This document shows, one piece after another, positions 36,908-47,094 of a stretch of 56,541 nt of DNA; the stretch's first letter is position 1, and the number at the start of each line of letters is the position of its first letter. The position numbers and the translations under genes are program-made. The notes under the pieces are model-generated. The model saw nothing but the letters and a program-made list of their open reading frames with translations. It made no database searches and was not told the DNA's origin. Location of the stretch: the NCBI GenBank assembly GCA_019264575.1, contig JAHUZV010000026.1, positions 90,845 through 147,385 of the forward strand, given 5' to 3'. This DNA comes from Vulcanococcus sp. (lineage in GTDB: Bacteria > Cyanobacteriota > Cyanobacteriia > PCC-6307 > Cyanobiaceae).

Positions 36908-36967
36908 GCGTGCGCTGATCGCTCGCGCCTCCAGACTTTAGAACATCGCCGGTCTGGCTTCTCCGCT

Positions 36968-37729
36968 TCAGGCGCCACCGCGGAAGAGGTGGTGATGACT
37001 GGCGGAATAAAGACGCGAACGGGCCGCTCCCGGTGCTGCCAGAGCAGGACTCACCACATACAGCGTGGTGCGGATCAGCTCCCGTTCCTGGCTGATGCGC
37101 GCCATCTCCGAGAGCGGCACCACCTGAATCCATTGGTCGGGCCAGCTCACCCGATAGCCGATGGCCACAGGCGTCTCGGCGGGGTAGTGGCGCAGCAGCT
37201 CGTTCTGCACCTCCTCTACATGCCGTGCGCTCAGATAGAGGCAGAGCGAGGCTTGCAAAGAGGCCAGATGCTGAAGCTCTTCGCGCTCCGGCACGCCCGT
37301 GCGTCCTCCGGCCCGGCTGAGGATGATCGTTTGCACCAGCCCGGGAATGGTGAGCTCGGCCTGCAGGGCTGCGGCTGTGGCCTGGTATGCGCTCAAGCCA
37401 GGCACCACCTCCACCTCCACCTCGGCATCGAGCAGGCGGCAGAGCTGCTCATGCAGGGCGCTGTAGAGGCAAGTGTCGCCGTCGTGCAGGCGCACCACCC
37501 GTTGGCCAGCGGCCACACGATCCAGCATCACCGCCATCACCTCCTCGAGGGTGAGGGTGCTGGTGCGGATGCGTTCGCACTGGGCCGGGGCCATCGCCGC
37601 CAGCTGGGGATTCACCAGCGAATCCGTCCAGATCAGCACCTCGGCCTGCTCGATCGCCCGTGCAGCCCGGAGCGTGAGCAGATCGGGGGCTCCCGGTCCT
37701 GCTCCCACAATCCACACCTTGCCGCTCAT
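36968..37729 (-). CDS. cobM: Precorrin-4 C11-methyltransferase
   Basis: A 253-residue SAM-dependent tetrapyrrole methylase starting [39 protein letters not shown]. The glycine loop GAGPGAPDL, the [17 protein letters not shown] segment and [19 protein letters not shown] match CobM/CbiF, which methylates C-11 in cobalamin ring synthesis. It overlaps the end of lgt by four bases and is last in the petC-petA-lgt-cobM run. Confidence 0.92.
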   Translation of the reverse strand: MSGKVWIVGAGPGAPDLLTLRAARAIEQAEVLIWTDSLVNPQLAAMAPAQCERIRTSTLTLEEVMAVMLDRVAAGQRVVRLHDGDTCLYSALHEQLCRLLDAEVEVEVVPGLSAYQATAAALQAELTIPGLVQTIILSRAGGRTGVPEREELQHLASLQASLCLYLSARHVEEVQNELLRHYPAETPVAIGYRVSWPDQWIQVVPLSEMARISQERELIRTTLYVVSPALAAPGAARSRLYSASHHHLFRGGA

Positions 37730-38580
37730 GCCTGCACTCCGCTGGGATCGGGCAGCGGTTGGCGCCTGCCGTAGAGCCAGTAAAGGCCGAAGGCGCCCAG
37801 GGCGATCAGCGCCAGGCTCACCAACTGCGCCATGCGCAGGCCGCCGTTGCAGTAGGGCGGTGTGCCCATCAGGCAGAGCGGATCAATGCGCAGGCCTTCG
37901 ATCCACAGCCGCCCGCAGCTGTAGGCCACCAGGTAGAGGCAGCTGACGGCGCCCACCGGAAGGTTGATCTTGCCGCGGATCCCCCGCTCGAACAGCACCA
38001 GCAGCAGAGCCAGCACCCCGAGGTTCCACAGCGATTCGTAGAGGAAGGTGGGATGAAAGGTGCTCTGATCGAGAAATTCCACTGGCCGGTTGGCGTAGGG
38101 AATCGTGAGCTTCCAGGGCAGATCAGTGGGCAGACCAAACGCCTCGGAGTTGAAAAAGTTGCCCCAGCGGCCGATCGCCTGGCCGAGTGCCACCGAGGGC
38201 AGCAGCACATCGAGCAGATTCCAGAAGGCGATCCGGCGCCAGCGGCTGTAAAGGATCACCGCCAGGGTGCCGCCAATCAAGGCGCCGTGGATGGCGATGC
38301 CGCCGCGCCAGATGGCTAGGGCATCCAGCCAGTTCAGTTGGTACTGCCGCCACTCAAAGGTCACGTAGTACAGCCGTGCGCCGATCACAGCGGCCAACAC
38401 CAGAATCGGCAGCAGGTCTGCAATAAGCGCTGGGTCGATCCCGCGCTGTTTGCCGAGGCGGGTGGCCAGCAGCAGCCCAAGCAGCACCGCAACGGCGATC
38501 AGCAGGCCATACCAACGCAGAGAAAAGGGCCCCAGCTGAAACAGCAAGGGCCCCGGAGATGTGAACAGAGCGAGGGGCAT
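37726..38580 (-). CDS. lgt: Prolipoprotein diacylglyceryl transferase
   Basis: A 284-residue membrane enzyme with seven helices. Lgt landmarks are [14 protein letters not shown], the HGALIGG motif ([14 protein letters not shown]) and the signature [13 protein letters not shown]. It transfers diacylglycerol from phosphatidylglycerol to the lipobox cysteine, the first step of lipoprotein maturation, and would serve the lipoproteins encoded at 11363 and 13566. The ATG overlaps the petA stop (TGATG). Confidence 0.94.
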   Translation of the reverse strand: MPLALFTSPGPLLFQLGPFSLRWYGLLIAVAVLLGLLLATRLGKQRGIDPALIADLLPILVLAAVIGARLYYVTFEWRQYQLNWLDALAIWRGGIAIHGALIGGTLAVILYSRWRRIAFWNLLDVLLPSVALGQAIGRWGNFFNSEAFGLPTDLPWKLTIPYANRPVEFLDQSTFHPTFLYESLWNLGVLALLLVLFERGIRGKINLPVGAVSCLYLVAYSCGRLWIEGLRIDPLCLMGTPPYCNGGLRMAQLVSLALIALGAFGLYWLYGRRQPLPDPSGVQA

Positions 38581-39512
38581 CAGATGCCTTCGGCGGCCTG
38601 AACCTTTTCTACCTGCTTCTTCTTCAGCACCAACATGATCTGGGCCAGGGCCACGGCGGCGAAGAAGGCCAGCAGGCCATAGATGCGGTTGGGGTTCTGG
38701 AGCACCACTTCTGCATCCAGCTGACCGAAGCCACCCACGTTGGGGTCGTTGGTGAGAGCTGCACCGGCAGCAACCACATCACCCACAGCAGCGGTGAGGG
38801 TGGGGCCAGCAGGGATGGTGTCGGTAACGGTGTTGCCGTCAGCGGTTTGGATCACCACGTCAGTGGCGCCGTTATCGCCAGCGTTGATGGCCTGCACGGT
38901 GCCGGCGGTGGTGGCGGTGTAGGCGCTGTTGTTGCTCTTCTCACCGGTGGGATACACCTGGCCGCGGCCGCGGTTGCCGCCCACGTGCAGTTGGTACTTG
39001 CCGAAGTGGATGTTGCTGTCGGCAGCGGGATCAGGCGAGAGGATCGGGAACACGATCTTCTGGTGGTCGTTACCGGGGAGGGGACCCACCAGAAGGATGT
39101 TGGGGTTCTCCTCGTTCCAGGTGGTCACGTACACGCCGGCGGTCTCTTCCTTGAGCTCGTCGGTGAGGCGATCGGCGGGAGCGAGGGTGAAGCCATCGGG
39201 AAGCATCACCACGGCACCCACGTTCAGTCCGGTGCGGCTGCCATCACCAGCCACCTGCTGCACGGAGGTGTCGTAGGGGATCTCCACTTCCACCTTGAAC
39301 ACCTCATCGGGGAACACGGCCTGAGGCAGTTCGACGTGGGTGGGCTTTTTGGCCAGGTGGCAGTTGGCGCAAGCCAGTTTGCCGGTGGCTTCACGCGGGT
39401 AGTCGTAGTTCTGTTGTGCCCAGAACGGGTAGGCCCAGCTGGCCTGGGGGGCGAACAGCAGGGCGCCGAGGGCCAGCAGCGAGCTCAGCAGCAGGGAAAA
39501 GGGGCGACGCAT
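38580..39512 (-). CDS. petA: Apocytochrome f
   Basis: A 310-residue precursor. The signal peptide (1-27, ending ASWA) is cleaved before Tyr28 (YPFWAQQ), whose amino group is the sixth heme ligand. Cys48, Cys51 and His52 form the CANCH heme-c site. A lumenal two-domain region follows, with one C-terminal anchor helix ([17 protein letters not shown]). It carries electrons from the Rieske protein to plastocyanin or cytochrome c6. It lies 38 bases after petC. Confidence 0.97.
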   Translation of the reverse strand: MRRPFSLLLSSLLALGALLFAPQASWAYPFWAQQNYDYPREATGKLACANCHLAKKPTHVELPQAVFPDEVFKVEVEIPYDTSVQQVAGDGSRTGLNVGAVVMLPDGFTLAPADRLTDELKEETAGVYVTTWNEENPNILLVGPLPGNDHQKIVFPILSPDPAADSNIHFGKYQLHVGGNRGRGQVYPTGEKSNNSAYTATTAGTVQAINAGDNGATDVVIQTADGNTVTDTIPAGPTLTAAVGDVVAAGAALTNDPNVGGFGQLDAEVVLQNPNRIYGLLAFFAAVALAQIMLVLKKKQVEKVQAAEGI

Positions 39513-39550
39513 GGGGCGGAAGGGCGAGGGGGAGACGACTGGAGAGGAGA

Positions 39551-40099
39551 TCAGACCCACCAGGGCTTCTCGCCGGTGCGGAAATCAGTTTCGGTCCACT
39601 GGCTCAGGAACACGTTGTCGTTGTCAACCGACACGTGGGCCAGGGCCAGGGAGAGGGGGGCAGGGCCGCGCACCACCTTGCCGGTGGCGTCGTACTGGGA
39701 GCCGTGGCAGGGGCACATGAACTTGTTGGCAGCCGCGTTCCAGGGCACCACGCAACCCAAGTGGGTGCAGATGGCGTTGATGCCGTAGCTGCCGATGGCA
39801 TCGCTGCCCTCAACAATCAAATAGGTGGGGTCGCCCTTGAGGCCCTGCACCAGGTTCCGATCGCCCTCACGGTGGTTGCTCAGCCAACCTGTGGCGGTCA
39901 CGGCGTTGCCCAGCTCATCTTTGGCGGCGGTGCCACCACCGGAGCCAGCGGCCTTGGGGGGGATGAAGTAGTTCACCACCGGGTAGAGAGCACCCAGGGC
40001 TACGCCGGTCACCGACCCGAAGGTCAGCAGATTCATGAACTGACGACGACCCATTCCGGGCACGTCACCACTCGAGGCGCTTGCTGGGATCTGGGTCAT
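39551..40099 (-). CDS. petC: Cytochrome b6f Rieske iron-sulphur subunit
   Basis: A 182-residue protein from the ATG at 40099. The N-terminus carries Arg18-Arg19 ([12 protein letters not shown]) before the single membrane anchor, which fits Tat-dependent insertion. The 2Fe-2S cluster ligands are in CTHLGC (Cys111, His113; Cys116 for the disulphide) and CPCHGS (Cys129, His132; Cys131). A Gly-rich hinge lies at 52-56. It oxidises plastoquinol in the b6f complex. tatC is encoded about 460 bases beyond its start. Confidence 0.96.
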   Translation of the reverse strand: MTQIPASASSGDVPGMGRRQFMNLLTFGSVTGVALGALYPVVNYFIPPKAAGSGGGTAAKDELGNAVTATGWLSNHREGDRNLVQGLKGDPTYLIVEGSDAIGSYGINAICTHLGCVVPWNAAANKFMCPCHGSQYDATGKVVRGPAPLSLALAHVSVDNDNVFLSQWTETDFRTGEKPWWV

Positions 40100-40138
40100 A
40101 CGGGGCGGCTTGGTGGCCACTGCAACGTGGCGCTCATT

Positions 40139-40558
40139 ATGGACGTTGCCCCTCCGGCTCCCGCTGGCCCAACAGGCCTTGCGCCGGCAGCCTGCAACAT
40201 GCTGTTGCGCGCCACTGCTCCCGTGACCCTGCCGCCCGAAGCCCCACTTAGCCGCGCTGAGGTGCTCGAGATCCTGCGCCAGCGCTGGCAGGCCTCCTAC
40301 GACCTGCAGTTGATCGTGCGCCGCGGACGCCTGTATTTGCAGGTGATGTGGGGTTATCTCGAGCAGCAGTCCTTTCCGATGACGGCCGAGCAATACGAAG
40401 CCCAGCTCGAGGAGTTGGTGGCCACGCTCAATGGCCTTGGCGTCGCTGCGCAGGTGCGCAGCTGGTTGATCACCACCACCGACAAACCACGGCTGGGAAA
40501 GGCGATGAACTTGGCGCTCGACCTGCCGGAAGGCCGCGCCAGTGAATTTCTGATCTAG
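40139..40558 (+). CDS. DUF3067 family protein
   Basis: A protein of 139 residues from the ATG at 40139, or 119 from the ATG at 40199, which fits the family better. The core [45 protein letters not shown] is the DUF3067 pattern found in cyanobacteria and plastids. The Arabidopsis member has been associated with Rieske protein or Fe-S maturation in chloroplasts, and this gene sits head-to-head with petC. The assignment to the family is good; the functional tie to PetC is context-based inference. Confidence 0.83.
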   Translation: MDVAPPAPAGPTGLAPAACNMLLRATAPVTLPPEAPLSRAEVLEILRQRWQASYDLQLIVRRGRLYLQVMWGYLEQQSFPMTAEQYEAQLEELVATLNGLGVAAQVRSWLITTTDKPRLGKAMNLALDLPEGRASEFLI

Positions 40559-40561
40559 CGC

Positions 40562-41380
40562 TCAGGCCCGTTGCACCACCCGAGCCAATCCCACACCCAC
40601 CAGGTAGAGGGCCGTGATGGCGCCACTGAGCAACAACATCGTGACCGGATCGGTGGAGGGAGTGAGCACGGCGCCGGCTAAGGCCGAGGCCACCACCACG
40701 AAGCGCCAGGCCCCGAGCATCGTCTGCGCTTTCACAACCCCCAGGGCCGCCAGCAGCATCTGCAGCACCGGCAATTGGAAGGCCAGGGCGGTGGCCACCA
40801 TCAGCAGCAGCACGAAATCGAGGTAGCGCTCGATTGACCAGAGCGGCTCCACCACATCAGCGCCGTAGCTCACCAGGAAATTGAGCGCGGCGGGCACCAG
40901 CGCCCACCAGGCAAAGGCCAGGCCGGCCATGAACAACACGGCGGAGCCTCCCACCGCAGGCGCCACCAGGCGTTGCTCCCGGCGCGTAAGCCCCGGCAGC
41001 ACGAAGGCCAGGCCCTCGTACAGCACGTAAGGCAGCGCCAGGATCAGGCCGGTGTAGCCGGCCACCTTGATCGACACAAACAGGAATTCGCCCGGCGCGA
41101 GCTGCAGGAAGTGAATGCCTTTGGCCGGCACCTCCAGTAAGCGCACCAGCGGTTTCACCAGCAGCAAGCAGCCCCCGGCCCCGATCACCACCGCCAGCAG
41201 GCCGCGCAGGATGCGGCGCCGCAGCTCCTCGAGGTGATCCACCAGGGTCATTTCCACCTCGCCCGGGAACTCCTCGTCGGGTGTGAGCGGGGTATCTACC
41301 GCCTCGGGTGGTTCGATGCGGATGGGGGCTGGGGCGGGCAGCACGGTGTTGCCTTCGGGCCTGGTGTCGCGCTCGCTCAT
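40562..41380 (-). CDS. tatC: Sec-independent protein translocase TatC
   Basis: A 272-residue protein with an acidic N-terminus and six helices. TatC signatures are VDHLEELRRRILRGLLAV and, further on, FEL-type helices with a conserved Glu in APGEFLFVSIKVAGYTGLILALPYVLYE. It is the signal-recognition subunit for twin-arginine precursors. The neighbouring petC and the lipoprotein at 13566 both carry Tat-like signals. It ends 3 bases from the convergent DUF3067 gene. Confidence 0.95.
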   Translation of the reverse strand: MSERDTRPEGNTVLPAPAPIRIEPPEAVDTPLTPDEEFPGEVEMTLVDHLEELRRRILRGLLAVVIGAGGCLLLVKPLVRLLEVPAKGIHFLQLAPGEFLFVSIKVAGYTGLILALPYVLYEGLAFVLPGLTRREQRLVAPAVGGSAVLFMAGLAFAWWALVPAALNFLVSYGADVVEPLWSIERYLDFVLLLMVATALAFQLPVLQMLLAALGVVKAQTMLGAWRFVVVASALAGAVLTPSTDPVTMLLLSGAITALYLVGVGLARVVQRA

Positions 41381-41384
41381 GACT

Positions 41385-43085
41385 TCAGAGGCTACGGGCC
41401 CCGGCGGCCAGTAGAGAGGCTGCGCGGCCCGGTTCAGCCCAGATCACTGCACCACCGCGATGCCGCACGGTGCCCGGCGCGGCGCCGGGGATGCGTTGGA
41501 GTTCTTCGCAGGGCACCATCACCACCGCCACACGGCTGTTGCCGCGGGCACGGCTGAAGTGGGCGGCCACATCCGCAGCGGCCTGCAGATCCCCTTCAGC
41601 GCTGAGGCCTTCCGATCCCTTCAGCACCACATGGCTGCCCGGACACTCCTGGGCATGGAACCAGAGATCGCCGCGGCGTGCCTGCCGCAGGCTGATCCAT
41701 TCGTTCTGGCGGTGGTTGCGGCCCACCTGCAGGCGCAGTCCGCTGGGGCTGGCCAGCTCCAGCGGAGTGGGGGTGGTGCTGGCTTGCTGGCGGCGTTGCG
41801 TGCGGTTGGGCCGGCCCTGCTCCTGCAGGTTGGCGCACTCTTCCTCCAGGGTCTGGAGATGTTCGAGGGCGGCTGCATGGCTGTGGCTTGGCCCTTGCTC
41901 CAGAAAGGTGAGGCTGGTTTCCAGCTGCTCGATGCGCTGGCGGTGCTGCTCCAGCCGCGGCGTGATCGCGGCCACGGAGCGCCGCAGCTTGCGCGCTCGC
42001 TTGTAGAGCGCTTGCGCCTCAGCCACCTGATCACGGCTCGGTTGCGGCAAACAGAGCAGCGCATCGGCTTGCTGCTGCAGTTGATCGCTGTTCTCCACTT
42101 GATCCAGCAGCTGCTGCTGGTGCTCCATTTGCAAGCGTTCGCGGTTGAGCTGCTGCTCCAGCCGTTGCCGCAGCTGATGCTGGCGCTGCAGTACCTGCCG
42201 GTTGCCCAGGCGCTCTTGGTGATAAGCGGCCAGGGCTTGGTTGATGGCCAGCGGATCGGGTGCCCCGGCTGTGTCGCCAGAGCTCGAGACGCTCTCCTGC
42301 CAGCAGCGGTAGGAGCAGCAGCGTCCTGGGCTGAAGCCAAACCGCTCGTCTTGCAGGGCTTTCAGCCAGGCCTGCCAGCGCTGCCAGAGCTCCTGCCATT
42401 GCGCGCTGCTCAGCTCACCCACCGGTTGGGCCAGCCAGGCTTCGCTGCGCTCGGGGGTGTCGCCGGTGATCTGCAGGGCCAGGGCTGGGCTGATGCCCTG
42501 GTAGGCGCTTTGCAGGGCTTTGAGTAGAGGCAGAGGCAGCAAGCTCAGCTGCGCTTGCCACTGCTCAAACGGTTCATCGGGGTTGGGAGGCTCCCCGCTC
42601 AGGGGTGGCGGCGGGCTGTAGGTGTCGCCGGTGCCGATCGGCCGCAGCCGCGATTGTTGCGGGCGCACCTGGCGGGCTGCCGCCACCACGCGCCGCTGCT
42701 CATCCAGCAGAAACAGATTGCTGTGACGCCCCATCAGCTCCAGCACCAGCCAGCGCTGAATCGCTTCGCCGGGCCGCCCGGCAAAGCCGAGCTCCACAAC
42801 CCGCTCCCAGCCGGGTTGCTCCAGACTCACCAGCGCCAACCCCCCCAGGCCGTGCTGCAGCTGTTGGGCCAGGGTGCTGCCATCGCCCTGCCGTGGTGGT
42901 GGCGCGATCGCGAAACAGCGCGGCGCTTCCGCCAACCAGCTCAGCTCCAGCCAGAGGCGCTGCTGCAGGGTGCGAAAGCCCAGTTGCAAGGTGTGGCTGT
43001 CGGCCTGCTGAGCCTTCTCGAAGCGGCTTGGCACCAGCAGCGGCTGCAGTTCGCTCAGCACAGCCCGCAGGCTGGTGAGGTCCAT
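41385..43085 (-). CDS. rqcH: RqcH/NFACT family ribosome quality-control protein
   Basis: A 566-residue protein from the ATG at 43085; the frame is open further but that part is antisense to gmk. It shows NFACT-N (1-190) with [16 protein letters not shown], central coiled coils (about 300-425) and a C-terminal NFACT-R domain ([39 protein letters not shown]). RqcH recruits tRNA-Ala to stalled 50S subunits to add Ala tails. The conserved Asp-Arg pair appears as Glu94-Arg95 ([11 protein letters not shown]). Divergent from gmk. Confidence 0.9.
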   Translation of the reverse strand: MDLTSLRAVLSELQPLLVPSRFEKAQQADSHTLQLGFRTLQQRLWLELSWLAEAPRCFAIAPPPRQGDGSTLAQQLQHGLGGLALVSLEQPGWERVVELGFAGRPGEAIQRWLVLELMGRHSNLFLLDEQRRVVAAARQVRPQQSRLRPIGTGDTYSPPPPLSGEPPNPDEPFEQWQAQLSLLPLPLLKALQSAYQGISPALALQITGDTPERSEAWLAQPVGELSSAQWQELWQRWQAWLKALQDERFGFSPGRCCSYRCWQESVSSSGDTAGAPDPLAINQALAAYHQERLGNRQVLQRQHQLRQRLEQQLNRERLQMEHQQQLLDQVENSDQLQQQADALLCLPQPSRDQVAEAQALYKRARKLRRSVAAITPRLEQHRQRIEQLETSLTFLEQGPSHSHAAALEHLQTLEEECANLQEQGRPNRTQRRQQASTTPTPLELASPSGLRLQVGRNHRQNEWISLRQARRGDLWFHAQECPGSHVVLKGSEGLSAEGDLQAAADVAAHFSRARGNSRVAVVMVPCEELQRIPGAAPGTVRHRGGAVIWAEPGRAASLLAAGARSL

Positions 43086-43169
43086 GGCCTGAAGCGCGGC
43101 AGGTGCCATGGGCGAAGGCGTTCGGGCTGCGGCGGCACACCTACTCTGCAGGGCCGCGATCGCTCGTTC

Positions 43170-43742
43170 ATGGCTGCTGAGGCCTCTGCTGCCGGCCGGC
43201 TGTTTTTGATCACAGGTCCGAGCGGGGTTGGTAAAGGCACCCTGGTTTCGGCGCTGCTGCAGCGGCATCCCCAGATCTGGCTCTCGGTGTCGGCCACCAC
43301 CCGGGCGCCGCGCAGCGGCGAGCAGGAGGGGCAGCACTATTTCTTTCTGGATCGCGCCGCCTTCGACGCCAAGGTGGCCCAGGCAGGCCTGCTGGAGTGG
43401 GCCGAGTTTGCGGGCAACTGCTACGGCACACCCCGGGAGCCGGTGGAGCAGCACCTGGCAGCAGGCCGCCCTGTGCTGTTGGAGATCGAGCTGGAGGGAG
43501 CGCGCCAAGTGCGCCAGAGCTTTCCCAGCGGCTTCCAGATCTTCATCAAGCCCCCGTCGTTTGAAGAGCTGGAGCGCCGCATCCGTGGCCGCGGCACCGA
43601 CAGCGATGAGGCGATCAGCCGCCGCTTGGAACGGGCCCGGGTGGAGTTGGCCGCCGAGGCGGAATTTGACGCCGTTCTGGTGAACGACGATCTCGATCAC
43701 GCTCTGGCTCAGCTGGAGCAGTTGATGGGTTTGAACCCGTAG
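43170..43742 (+). CDS. gmk: Guanylate kinase
   Basis: A 190-residue kinase from the ATG at 43170. The P-loop [15 protein letters not shown], the GMP-binding [22 protein letters not shown] and [13 protein letters not shown], and the lid segment [21 protein letters not shown] are complete. It converts GMP to GDP. The gmk-psaJ-psaF neighbourhood is a known conserved arrangement in marine picocyanobacteria. Confidence 0.95.
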   Translation: MAAEASAAGRLFLITGPSGVGKGTLVSALLQRHPQIWLSVSATTRAPRSGEQEGQHYFFLDRAAFDAKVAQAGLLEWAEFAGNCYGTPREPVEQHLAAGRPVLLEIELEGARQVRQSFPSGFQIFIKPPSFEELERRIRGRGTDSDEAISRRLERARVELAAEAEFDAVLVNDDLDHALAQLEQLMGLNP

Positions 43743-43753
43743 CGCTTTGGCGC

Positions 43754-43780
43754 AAAAAAAAGCGGCTCGCAAGAGCCGCT
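43754..43780 (-). terminator. Rho-independent terminator of psaF-psaJ
   Basis: On the minus strand, an 8-bp GC-rich stem (AGCGGCTC paired with GAGCCGCT around a four-base loop) is followed by eight T. It lies 26 bases after the psaJ stop, and the T-run is on the side expected for the psaJ message. On the plus strand the hairpin also follows gmk but has no T-run. Confidence 0.88.
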
Positions 43781-43806
43781 CTTGGATGGAATCAGCCTTC
43801 CGCTGC

Positions 43807-43923
43807 TCACATCGGGTGGAAGAGCAGATCGGGATAGAAGCGGTTGAATTCAATCAGGATGCCGGCAGTCACGGTGAACCAGATGGCGGCGAACACCGGT
43901 GCAGTGGTGAGGAACTTCTTCAT
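43807..43923 (-). CDS. psaJ: Photosystem I reaction centre subunit IX (PsaJ)
   Basis: A 38-residue one-helix protein, [20 protein letters not shown] followed by [18 protein letters not shown]. It matches PsaJ throughout: short basic start, hydrophobic helix with Glu that binds a chlorophyll or carotenoid site, and the conserved [11 protein letters not shown] end. It lies next to PsaF in the complex and stabilises it. It follows psaF by 49 bases and ends at a strong terminator. Confidence 0.96.
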   Translation of the reverse strand: MKKFLTTAPVFAAIWFTVTAGILIEFNRFYPDLLFHPM

Positions 43924-43972
43924 CGCTGGTGCGTAGGTGGATGAGGGGAAAGGCGTTCAGGCCGGGGCCTGA

Positions 43973-44452
43973 TCAGCGGGGGGAGACGGTGATCTTGTCG
44001 TCGGATTCGGTGAGCTTGCCGCTGGTGAGGGCGCCAAAGGCAGCAATCGGCCAGGTGGCAGCAGCCAGGGTGCTCTTGAAGGCGAGGGAGAGATCGATCT
44101 GAATCTCTTTCATGGTGGCGTCCTTATCGCCACGGATCGCCATCAGATAGTTGCGACCGGCCCAGCCGATGCAACCAGCGATGTAGAGGAAGGCGATGCC
44201 GGGAATGATGAAGTCACCGGCGTGGCTGAGGCGGCCATCCACGATCAGGTGTGGCAGGCCATCAGCGCCGCAGGAGGCCTGGCTGTACATCGCGAAGCGA
44301 GCCTTGGCCTGGTCGGTGGTGGCAGCAGCGGCGCGCTGCTGGAAGCGGGCGCTCTCAGCGCAGGGGGTCAGACCGGCCACATCGGCTTTGGCCACAGGGG
44401 CGAAGCCGAAGATCAGCAGGGCGGAAATCAGAACAGCAAAGAGGCGGCGCAT
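43973..44452 (-). CDS. psaF: Photosystem I reaction centre subunit III (PsaF)
   Basis: A 159-residue precursor with a signal peptide of 23 residues (ending VAKA). The mature N-terminus DVAGLTPC has the first conserved cysteine and the second is in [17 protein letters not shown]. The transmembrane segment [23 protein letters not shown] follows. PsaF takes part in docking plastocyanin or cytochrome c6 in algae, less strongly in cyanobacteria. Divergent from tsaD with 62 bases between; no clear promoter could be picked. Confidence 0.96.
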   Translation of the reverse strand: MRRLFAVLISALLIFGFAPVAKADVAGLTPCAESARFQQRAAAATTDQAKARFAMYSQASCGADGLPHLIVDGRLSHAGDFIIPGIAFLYIAGCIGWAGRNYLMAIRGDKDATMKEIQIDLSLAFKSTLAAATWPIAAFGALTSGKLTESDDKITVSPR

Positions 44453-44514
44453 CGGGTCCAGCTGCTGCACGGCAGGATGTCACTTACGGACAGTACGAGG
44501 GTCGTTCAAAGCTG

Positions 44515-45582
44515 ATGCCAACCCTGCTGGCGCTCGAAACAAGTTGTGACGAGTCAGCGGCTGCTGTGGTGCGCGATCAGCGGGTGCTGGCGAGCGCTGT
44601 GGCCTCCCAAGTGGAGGAGCATGCGCGCTGGGGTGGGGTGGTGCCGGAGATCGCCTCCCGCCGCCATGTGGAGGCCCTGCCGGCGCTGATTGAGCAGGTG
44701 ATGGCGGAGAGCGGGCTGGCGTTCAGCGAGCTCGATGCGATCGCAGCTACCGCGGCTCCGGGGCTGGTGGGTGCCTTGCTCGTTGGCTCGGTCACGGGGC
44801 GGAGCCTGGCGCGGCTCCACAACAAACCGTTTGTGGCCGTGCATCACCTCGAGGGGCATCTCTGCTCGGTGCAGCTGGGGGATCCGCTGCCGCCAGGGCC
44901 TTATTTGGTGTTGCTGGTGAGCGGCGGGCACACCGAAATGATCCGCGTGGATGGCCCTGGCCAGTACCAGCGCCTAGCTCGCAGCCGCGATGACGCCGCC
45001 GGTGAAGCCTTTGACAAGGTGGCTCGCCTCCTTGATTTGGGGTATCCCGGTGGCCCGGCGATCCAGGCCGCGGCTGAGCAGGGTGATCCGCGGCGCTTCC
45101 CGTTGCCGAAAGGGCGCGTGTCGCTGCCCGAGGGGGGCTTCCATCCCTACGACTTCAGCTTCAGCGGCTTGAAAACAGCGGTGCTGCGCCTGGTGAAGCA
45201 GCTCAAGGCGGAGGCTGACAGTGGCGGCGAGCCCTTCCCTCTGGCGGATGTGGCGGCCAGTTTTGAGCAGGTGGTGGCGGATGTGCTGGTGGAGCGCACC
45301 ACCCGCTGCGCCCGCGATCAGGGCCTGCAAACCCTGGTGCTCGTGGGTGGGGTGGCGGCCAACCGGCGCCTGCGCGCCCGGTTGGAGCAGCGCTGCGCTG
45401 AGCTCGGCATTCAATGGCGTCTGGCGCCGCTCGCCTATTGCACCGACAACGCCGCGATGATCGCTGTGGCGGCGGAGCAGCGCTTCAGCGCTGGTGCTTG
45501 CAGCCCGATCGATCTGGCCGTGGCACCCCGGTTGGCTCTCGAGGAGGCGCCGGTTCTCTATGAACCGCAGCCCGCCTTCTGA
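44515..45582 (+). CDS. tsaD: tRNA N6-threonylcarbamoyladenosine transferase
   Basis: A 355-residue Kae1/TsaD protein starting [19 protein letters not shown]. Metal ligands HxxxH are in [11 protein letters not shown]; the ATP region [30 protein letters not shown] and [12 protein letters not shown] are all conserved. With TsaB and TsaE it adds the threonylcarbamoyl group to A37 of ANN-decoding tRNAs. The frame is open upstream, but this Met is the conserved start. The hli gene follows 35 bases later. Confidence 0.95.
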   Translation: MPTLLALETSCDESAAAVVRDQRVLASAVASQVEEHARWGGVVPEIASRRHVEALPALIEQVMAESGLAFSELDAIAATAAPGLVGALLVGSVTGRSLARLHNKPFVAVHHLEGHLCSVQLGDPLPPGPYLVLLVSGGHTEMIRVDGPGQYQRLARSRDDAAGEAFDKVARLLDLGYPGGPAIQAAAEQGDPRRFPLPKGRVSLPEGGFHPYDFSFSGLKTAVLRLVKQLKAEADSGGEPFPLADVAASFEQVVADVLVERTTRCARDQGLQTLVLVGGVAANRRLRARLEQRCAELGIQWRLAPLAYCTDNAAMIAVAAEQRFSAGACSPIDLAVAPRLALEEAPVLYEPQPAF

Positions 45583-45617
45583 CTTCTCTAGGCTCTTGAG
45601 ACTCATCGGCATCAGCC

Positions 45618-45812
45618 ATGGCCTCGGCTCAATCAGCACCCGAGCCCTCCGACCTGGCTCAAGACGTGGTGGAAGCAGCTCCTGAAGAGCTCAATCAGTG
45701 GAAGCGCGGCTTCACCCCTCAGGCTGAGATCTGGAACGGCCGCATGGCGATGCTCGGCCTCTCGGTGGGCCTGAGCGTGCTGCTGATCGCCCGCCTCGCC
45801 GGCAAGGCTTAG
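45618..45812 (+). CDS. High-light-inducible protein (one-helix, HLIP/SCP)
   Basis: A 64-residue protein with the HLIP core AEIWNGRMAMLGLSVGLSVLLIARL, the chlorophyll-binding ExxxNGRxAMxG motif of the LHC superfamily. The N-terminal 30 residues are acidic and soluble. These proteins bind chlorophyll and carotenoid and protect photosystem II assembly in strong light. It follows tsaD and overlaps the convergent pilT by four bases. Confidence 0.93.
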   Translation: MASAQSAPEPSDLAQDVVEAAPEELNQWKRGFTPQAEIWNGRMAMLGLSVGLSVLLIARLAGKA

Positions 45813-47053
45813 CTCTTTCCGCGCAGCGCCTGAGCCAGTTCGTTGGGCCTGAGGCTCTGCGCCAGCGCGTCATCGGCTGCCACCCGGCCTTGCTCCACCA
45901 GCTGCTGCAGGGCCTGATTGGCGGTCTGCATGCCGTCAAAACCACTGCGGGCCATGATTTCTTCGATTTCCGCCAGTTCGCCGCGCTGGATGTAGTCCTT
46001 GCAGGCTTCGGTGTTGATCAAAATGTCGTGAAAGGCGGCCCGTTTGCCGTCTGTTGTTTTCAGCAGACCCTGGGCAATCACTCCCAGCAGGCTTTCTGAA
46101 ACGGCTCTGCGGATGCCCTCCTGCTCGTTGGGCGGCACCATTCCCAGCACCCGCTCCACGGTTTTCACGGCGGAATTGGTGTGCAGCGTGCCGAACACCA
46201 AGTGGCCCGTTTGCGAGGCTTCGATTGCCGTGGCCAACGTTTCACCGTCGCGGATTTCGCCGATCAAGATCACATCAGGGTCTTCCCGCAGGGCTGCACG
46301 CAGCGCGTTGTGGAATTGGCGGGTGTGCTGCCCCACTTCTCGGTGGCGAATCAGCGATTGCCGGCTTTCGTGCACAAATTCCACGGGATCTTCAATCGTG
46401 AGGATGTGGCAGCTGCGGTTGCGATTGATCCAATCGATCATCGCGGCGAGGGTGGTGCTCTTGCCCGATCCGGTGGGCCCGGTGATCAGCACCAGCCCTT
46501 TGGGGCGTGAGGCCAGATCCTGCAGCACGGGCGGCAGATTCAGATCCTCCAGAGTGGCGATCTGCTGGGGGATCAGCCGCAGCACCATCGCCGGGCCCCG
46601 CAGCGAATCCATCAAGTTGATGCGGACCCGCACGAACGGGAAGGCGTGGGAGCCATCGAACTCTTTCTCGCGCTCGAAGCCATCGATCTGAGCCGGGCTG
46701 AGCATCTCCCGCAGCCAAGCGTGGAAGGTGGCGTTATCCGTGATCGGCCAGCCGGTGCGCAGCATCTCGCCACGGGCCCGATACCTCGGTTCTTCGCCAA
46801 CGCCGAGATGCACATCGGAGAAGCCGTTGGCATCGGCGATCTTCACGATGCCCTCCAAGCTGCCGGGCTGGGGGCCATTCAGCGCGCCCGATGTGCTGCT
46901 GCTCTGGGTTGGCGGAGCCGGCAGTGGCGGCGGGGCCGGTGCGCTTCCCGTCAGCGAGGGAAAGAGGCTGGGGGGAAACGGAGAGCTGGCACTCACCACG
47001 GCTTGGATCGCTGAACCCAGCTTCGCGGCGGATGCAGCGGATGCCCAGCCCAT
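45809..47053 (-). CDS. pilT: Type IV pilus retraction ATPase PilT
   Basis: A 414-residue secretion ATPase with an N-terminal Pro/Ser-rich extension of about 60 residues, not part of the usual fold. The core has Walker A GPTGSGKSTT, the Asp box ILTIEDPVEF, Walker B DPDVILIGEIRD and the His box HLVFGTLHTNS. It powers pilus retraction for twitching and phototaxis, and pili of cyanobacteria also support DNA uptake. The start at 47053 may be later if the extension is not translated. No other pil gene is adjacent. Confidence 0.92.
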   Translation of the reverse strand: MGWASAASAAKLGSAIQAVVSASSPFPPSLFPSLTGSAPAPPPLPAPPTQSSSTSGALNGPQPGSLEGIVKIADANGFSDVHLGVGEEPRYRARGEMLRTGWPITDNATFHAWLREMLSPAQIDGFEREKEFDGSHAFPFVRVRINLMDSLRGPAMVLRLIPQQIATLEDLNLPPVLQDLASRPKGLVLITGPTGSGKSTTLAAMIDWINRNRSCHILTIEDPVEFVHESRQSLIRHREVGQHTRQFHNALRAALREDPDVILIGEIRDGETLATAIEASQTGHLVFGTLHTNSAVKTVERVLGMVPPNEQEGIRRAVSESLLGVIAQGLLKTTDGKRAAFHDILINTEACKDYIQRGELAEIEEIMARSGFDGMQTANQALQQLVEQGRVAADDALAQSLRPNELAQALRGKS

Positions 47054-47094
47054 TCGCCCGCCATCTTTAGGATCCGGCTACATGGCCGGCCCCT

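Noticed and set aside
36931..36957. CCAGAC/GTCTGG inverted repeat between cobM and tRNA-Val as a terminator
   Set aside because: The stem is only six bases with a 15-base loop and no T-run.
39416..40138. Upstream extension of the DUF3067 frame across petC
   Set aside because: It is antisense to the certain petC gene; the DUF3067 core begins after 40139.
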